From Parabacteroides timonensis (GTDB taxonomy: Bacteria; Bacteroidota; Bacteroidia; Bacteroidales; Tannerellaceae), in contig NZ_LT669941.1 in assembly GCF_900128505.1 (NCBI RefSeq), positions 1,783,760 through 1,847,759 on the forward strand: a stretch of 64,000 bases of DNA, in the 5' to 3' direction. The position numbers were made by a program, and so were the translations under genes. Of the stretch, positions 62,961 to 64,000 are shown piece after piece. The notes under the pieces were generated by a model. The model had not been told where the DNA came from and searched no databases. It worked only from the letters and a program-made list of their open reading frames with translations. The number at the start of each line of letters is the position of its first letter. The first letter of the stretch is position 1.

Positions 62961-62968
62961 TACGTTTG
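62961..62968 (+). promoter_or_regulatory. -7 element of the DUF5686 gene
   Basis: TACGTTTG, a perfect -7 box about 20 nt before the TTG start codons. Confidence 0.5.
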
Positions 62969-62987
62969 TAGCAAAAGGGGTGATAAT

Positions 62988-64000
62988 TTGTTGAAAAGAT
63001 ACGTTTTGATATTTGCTCTGATTTTGTTTACTATAACTGCTTTCGCCAAACCGGAAAGTGGCTATAGAAGTAAGTTGTTGCCTGACTCAAAAGAAAAAAC
63101 AGAGTCGTCCGTAAGAGCCGACTCCATTATGAAAGAAGTGATTAGGAACGCTGAAAAATACCAGCATGTACTATCTAAATACGAAGCGGAGATATACATT
63201 AAAGGACGCACGGAAATACTCAAACACAACTTCCTGTTACGCTTCGGGCATCATCTTTTCCCTGTCGACTGGAAGAACAAAGACATGATCTTCGAGATGG
63301 TAAGTTACTCCAAGTTCAATGCACCAAACAGTTTCCAGCATAATTTCCAGGCTGTGAACGGGAATAGTATCCCCAACAGCAAAAAGCAACAGGAGGCTCT
63401 GAGCTTCCTCAACCTGAATGTATATTCCTCGACGATCTACAACGAAGGGATCATCACGCCCATGACTCAAAACGCATCCAAATTTTACTCCTTCAATCTC
63501 GAGGAAGTCTCCGACACGACCGGCATAAAGATCTACAAGATACGGTTCATGCCTAAGTTGTGGAGCCAGAAGTTGATTTGCGGGGATCTGTATATCCGCG
63601 ACAAGTCATGGATCATCGATAAGATAGATGTGAACGGTCGCTTCGACTTTGCCGAGTTCAACCTGGTAATGACATTCGGAAGGGATTACCGCCGGTTCAT
63701 CCTTCCGGACAAGGCCAGCCTGTTCCTGCGTTATCATGTATTGGGTAATGCTATCGCCACCAGCTACCATTCTTCGTTTAAATACAACGCAATCGAGTGG
63801 GTGGAAGAAGATAATGAAAGTAAGAAATGGAAGTCACTCGACCTTACCGGGTACTACAAACTTTCGTCCGATACCGTCCCCATTATCACCGATACGACAT
63901 TTTGGAACAAGGAACGCGACCTGCCACTTACTCCGGATGAGAAAAGACTCTACCAGATAGCCGAGAAGGAGAAGAAAAATGAACAGGAAACGGATACCGC
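62988..64000 (+). CDS. DUF5686-family outer-membrane protein (3' truncated by window edge)
   Basis: Open frame that runs off the window. The start is TTG at 62988 or 62991; no in-frame ATG lies near the signal peptide (KRYVLIFALILFTITAFAKP). The visible 338 residues include AEKYQHVLSKYEAEIYIKGR, HLFPVDWKNKDMIFEMVSYS, YDKS-like IRDKSWIIDKIDVNGRFDFAEFNLVMTFGRDY strands and a charged tail. DUF5686 proteins are large outer-membrane barrels with an N-terminal exported domain, of unknown function. Divergent from a Crp-type regulator that may control it. Confidence 0.8.
   Translation, partial: MLKRYVLIFALILFTITAFAKPESGYRSKLLPDSKEKTESSVRADSIMKEVIRNAEKYQHVLSKYEAEIYIKGRTEILKHNFLLRFGHHLFPVDWKNKDMIFEMVSYSKFNAPNSFQHNFQAVNGNSIPNSKKQQEALSFLNLNVYSSTIYNEGIITPMTQNASKFYSFNLEEVSDTTGIKIYKIRFMPKLWSQKLICGDLYIRDKSWIIDKIDVNGRFDFAEFNLVMTFGRDYRRFILPDKASLFLRYHVLGNAIATSYHSSFKYNAIEWVEEDNESKKWKSLDLTGYYKLSSDTVPIITDTTFWNKERDLPLTPDEKRLYQIAEKEKKNEQETDT

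Overview
The window reads as a chromosomal segment of a gut-type Bacteroidales, most likely a Parabacteroides or close relative. Evidence seen in the sequence: three SusC/SusD outer-membrane pairs, FecR anti-sigma factors with ECF sigma factors, a type IX secretion (T9SS) sorting domain, DUF3078, DUF5686 and HU family proteins, and many Bacteroidota-type promoters (TTTG about 19 nt before TAnnTTTG). No rRNA, CRISPR array, prophage or insertion sequence was seen. The genus is inference.

Layout. 1-5.6 kb: the 3' part of a YycJ-type metallo-hydrolase gene, a complete tRNA-Lys(CTT) tandem with promoter and terminator, glutathione peroxidase, a 22-bp tandem repeat, a pyridoxamine-type kinase, a ketopantoate-reductase-like protein and manA. 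5.6-11 kb: glgB (operon with manA), a divergent CPA2 antiporter and an ECF sigma factor. 11.1-16.6 kb: a two-gene unit of a 1442-residue T9SS cargo and an outer-membrane barrel. 16.9-19.3 kb: a TonB receptor and a NikR-like regulator that lacks most nickel ligands. 19.4-30.6 kb: two SusC/SusD pairs and a FecR gene. 30.7-43.3 kb: mainly housekeeping genes (gpmA, pheS, crcB/fluC, nth, murB, HU, upp) with an ECF sigma factor, a phosphodiesterase-like protein, an HTH regulator and a large PAS/GAF histidine kinase. 43.5-56.1 kb: a minus-strand locus of sigma factor, FecR, STN-type SusC, SusD, exported TIM-barrel epimerase/lyase-like protein, Tat-exported Gfo/Idh/MocA oxidoreductase and an exported HEAT protein with two DUF1080 (3-keto-disaccharide hydrolase) domains. 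57-64 kb: prmA, a three-gene envelope cassette, a 27-residue lipoprotein, gapA, miaA, kdsA, a Crp/Fnr regulator and a DUF5686 gene running off the end.

The most interesting system is the 43.5-56.1 kb locus. It contains no classical glycoside hydrolase or polysaccharide lyase. Instead it has the three exported enzyme classes expected for breaking glycosidic bonds by oxidation to a 3-keto sugar followed by elimination or hydration, fed by a SusC/SusD importer and probably induced through a trans-envelope STN-FecR-sigma relay. The sigma gene has a long structured 5' leader with two competing folds. The second system of interest is the NikR-like regulator with its TonB receptor and several inverted repeats that could be operators.
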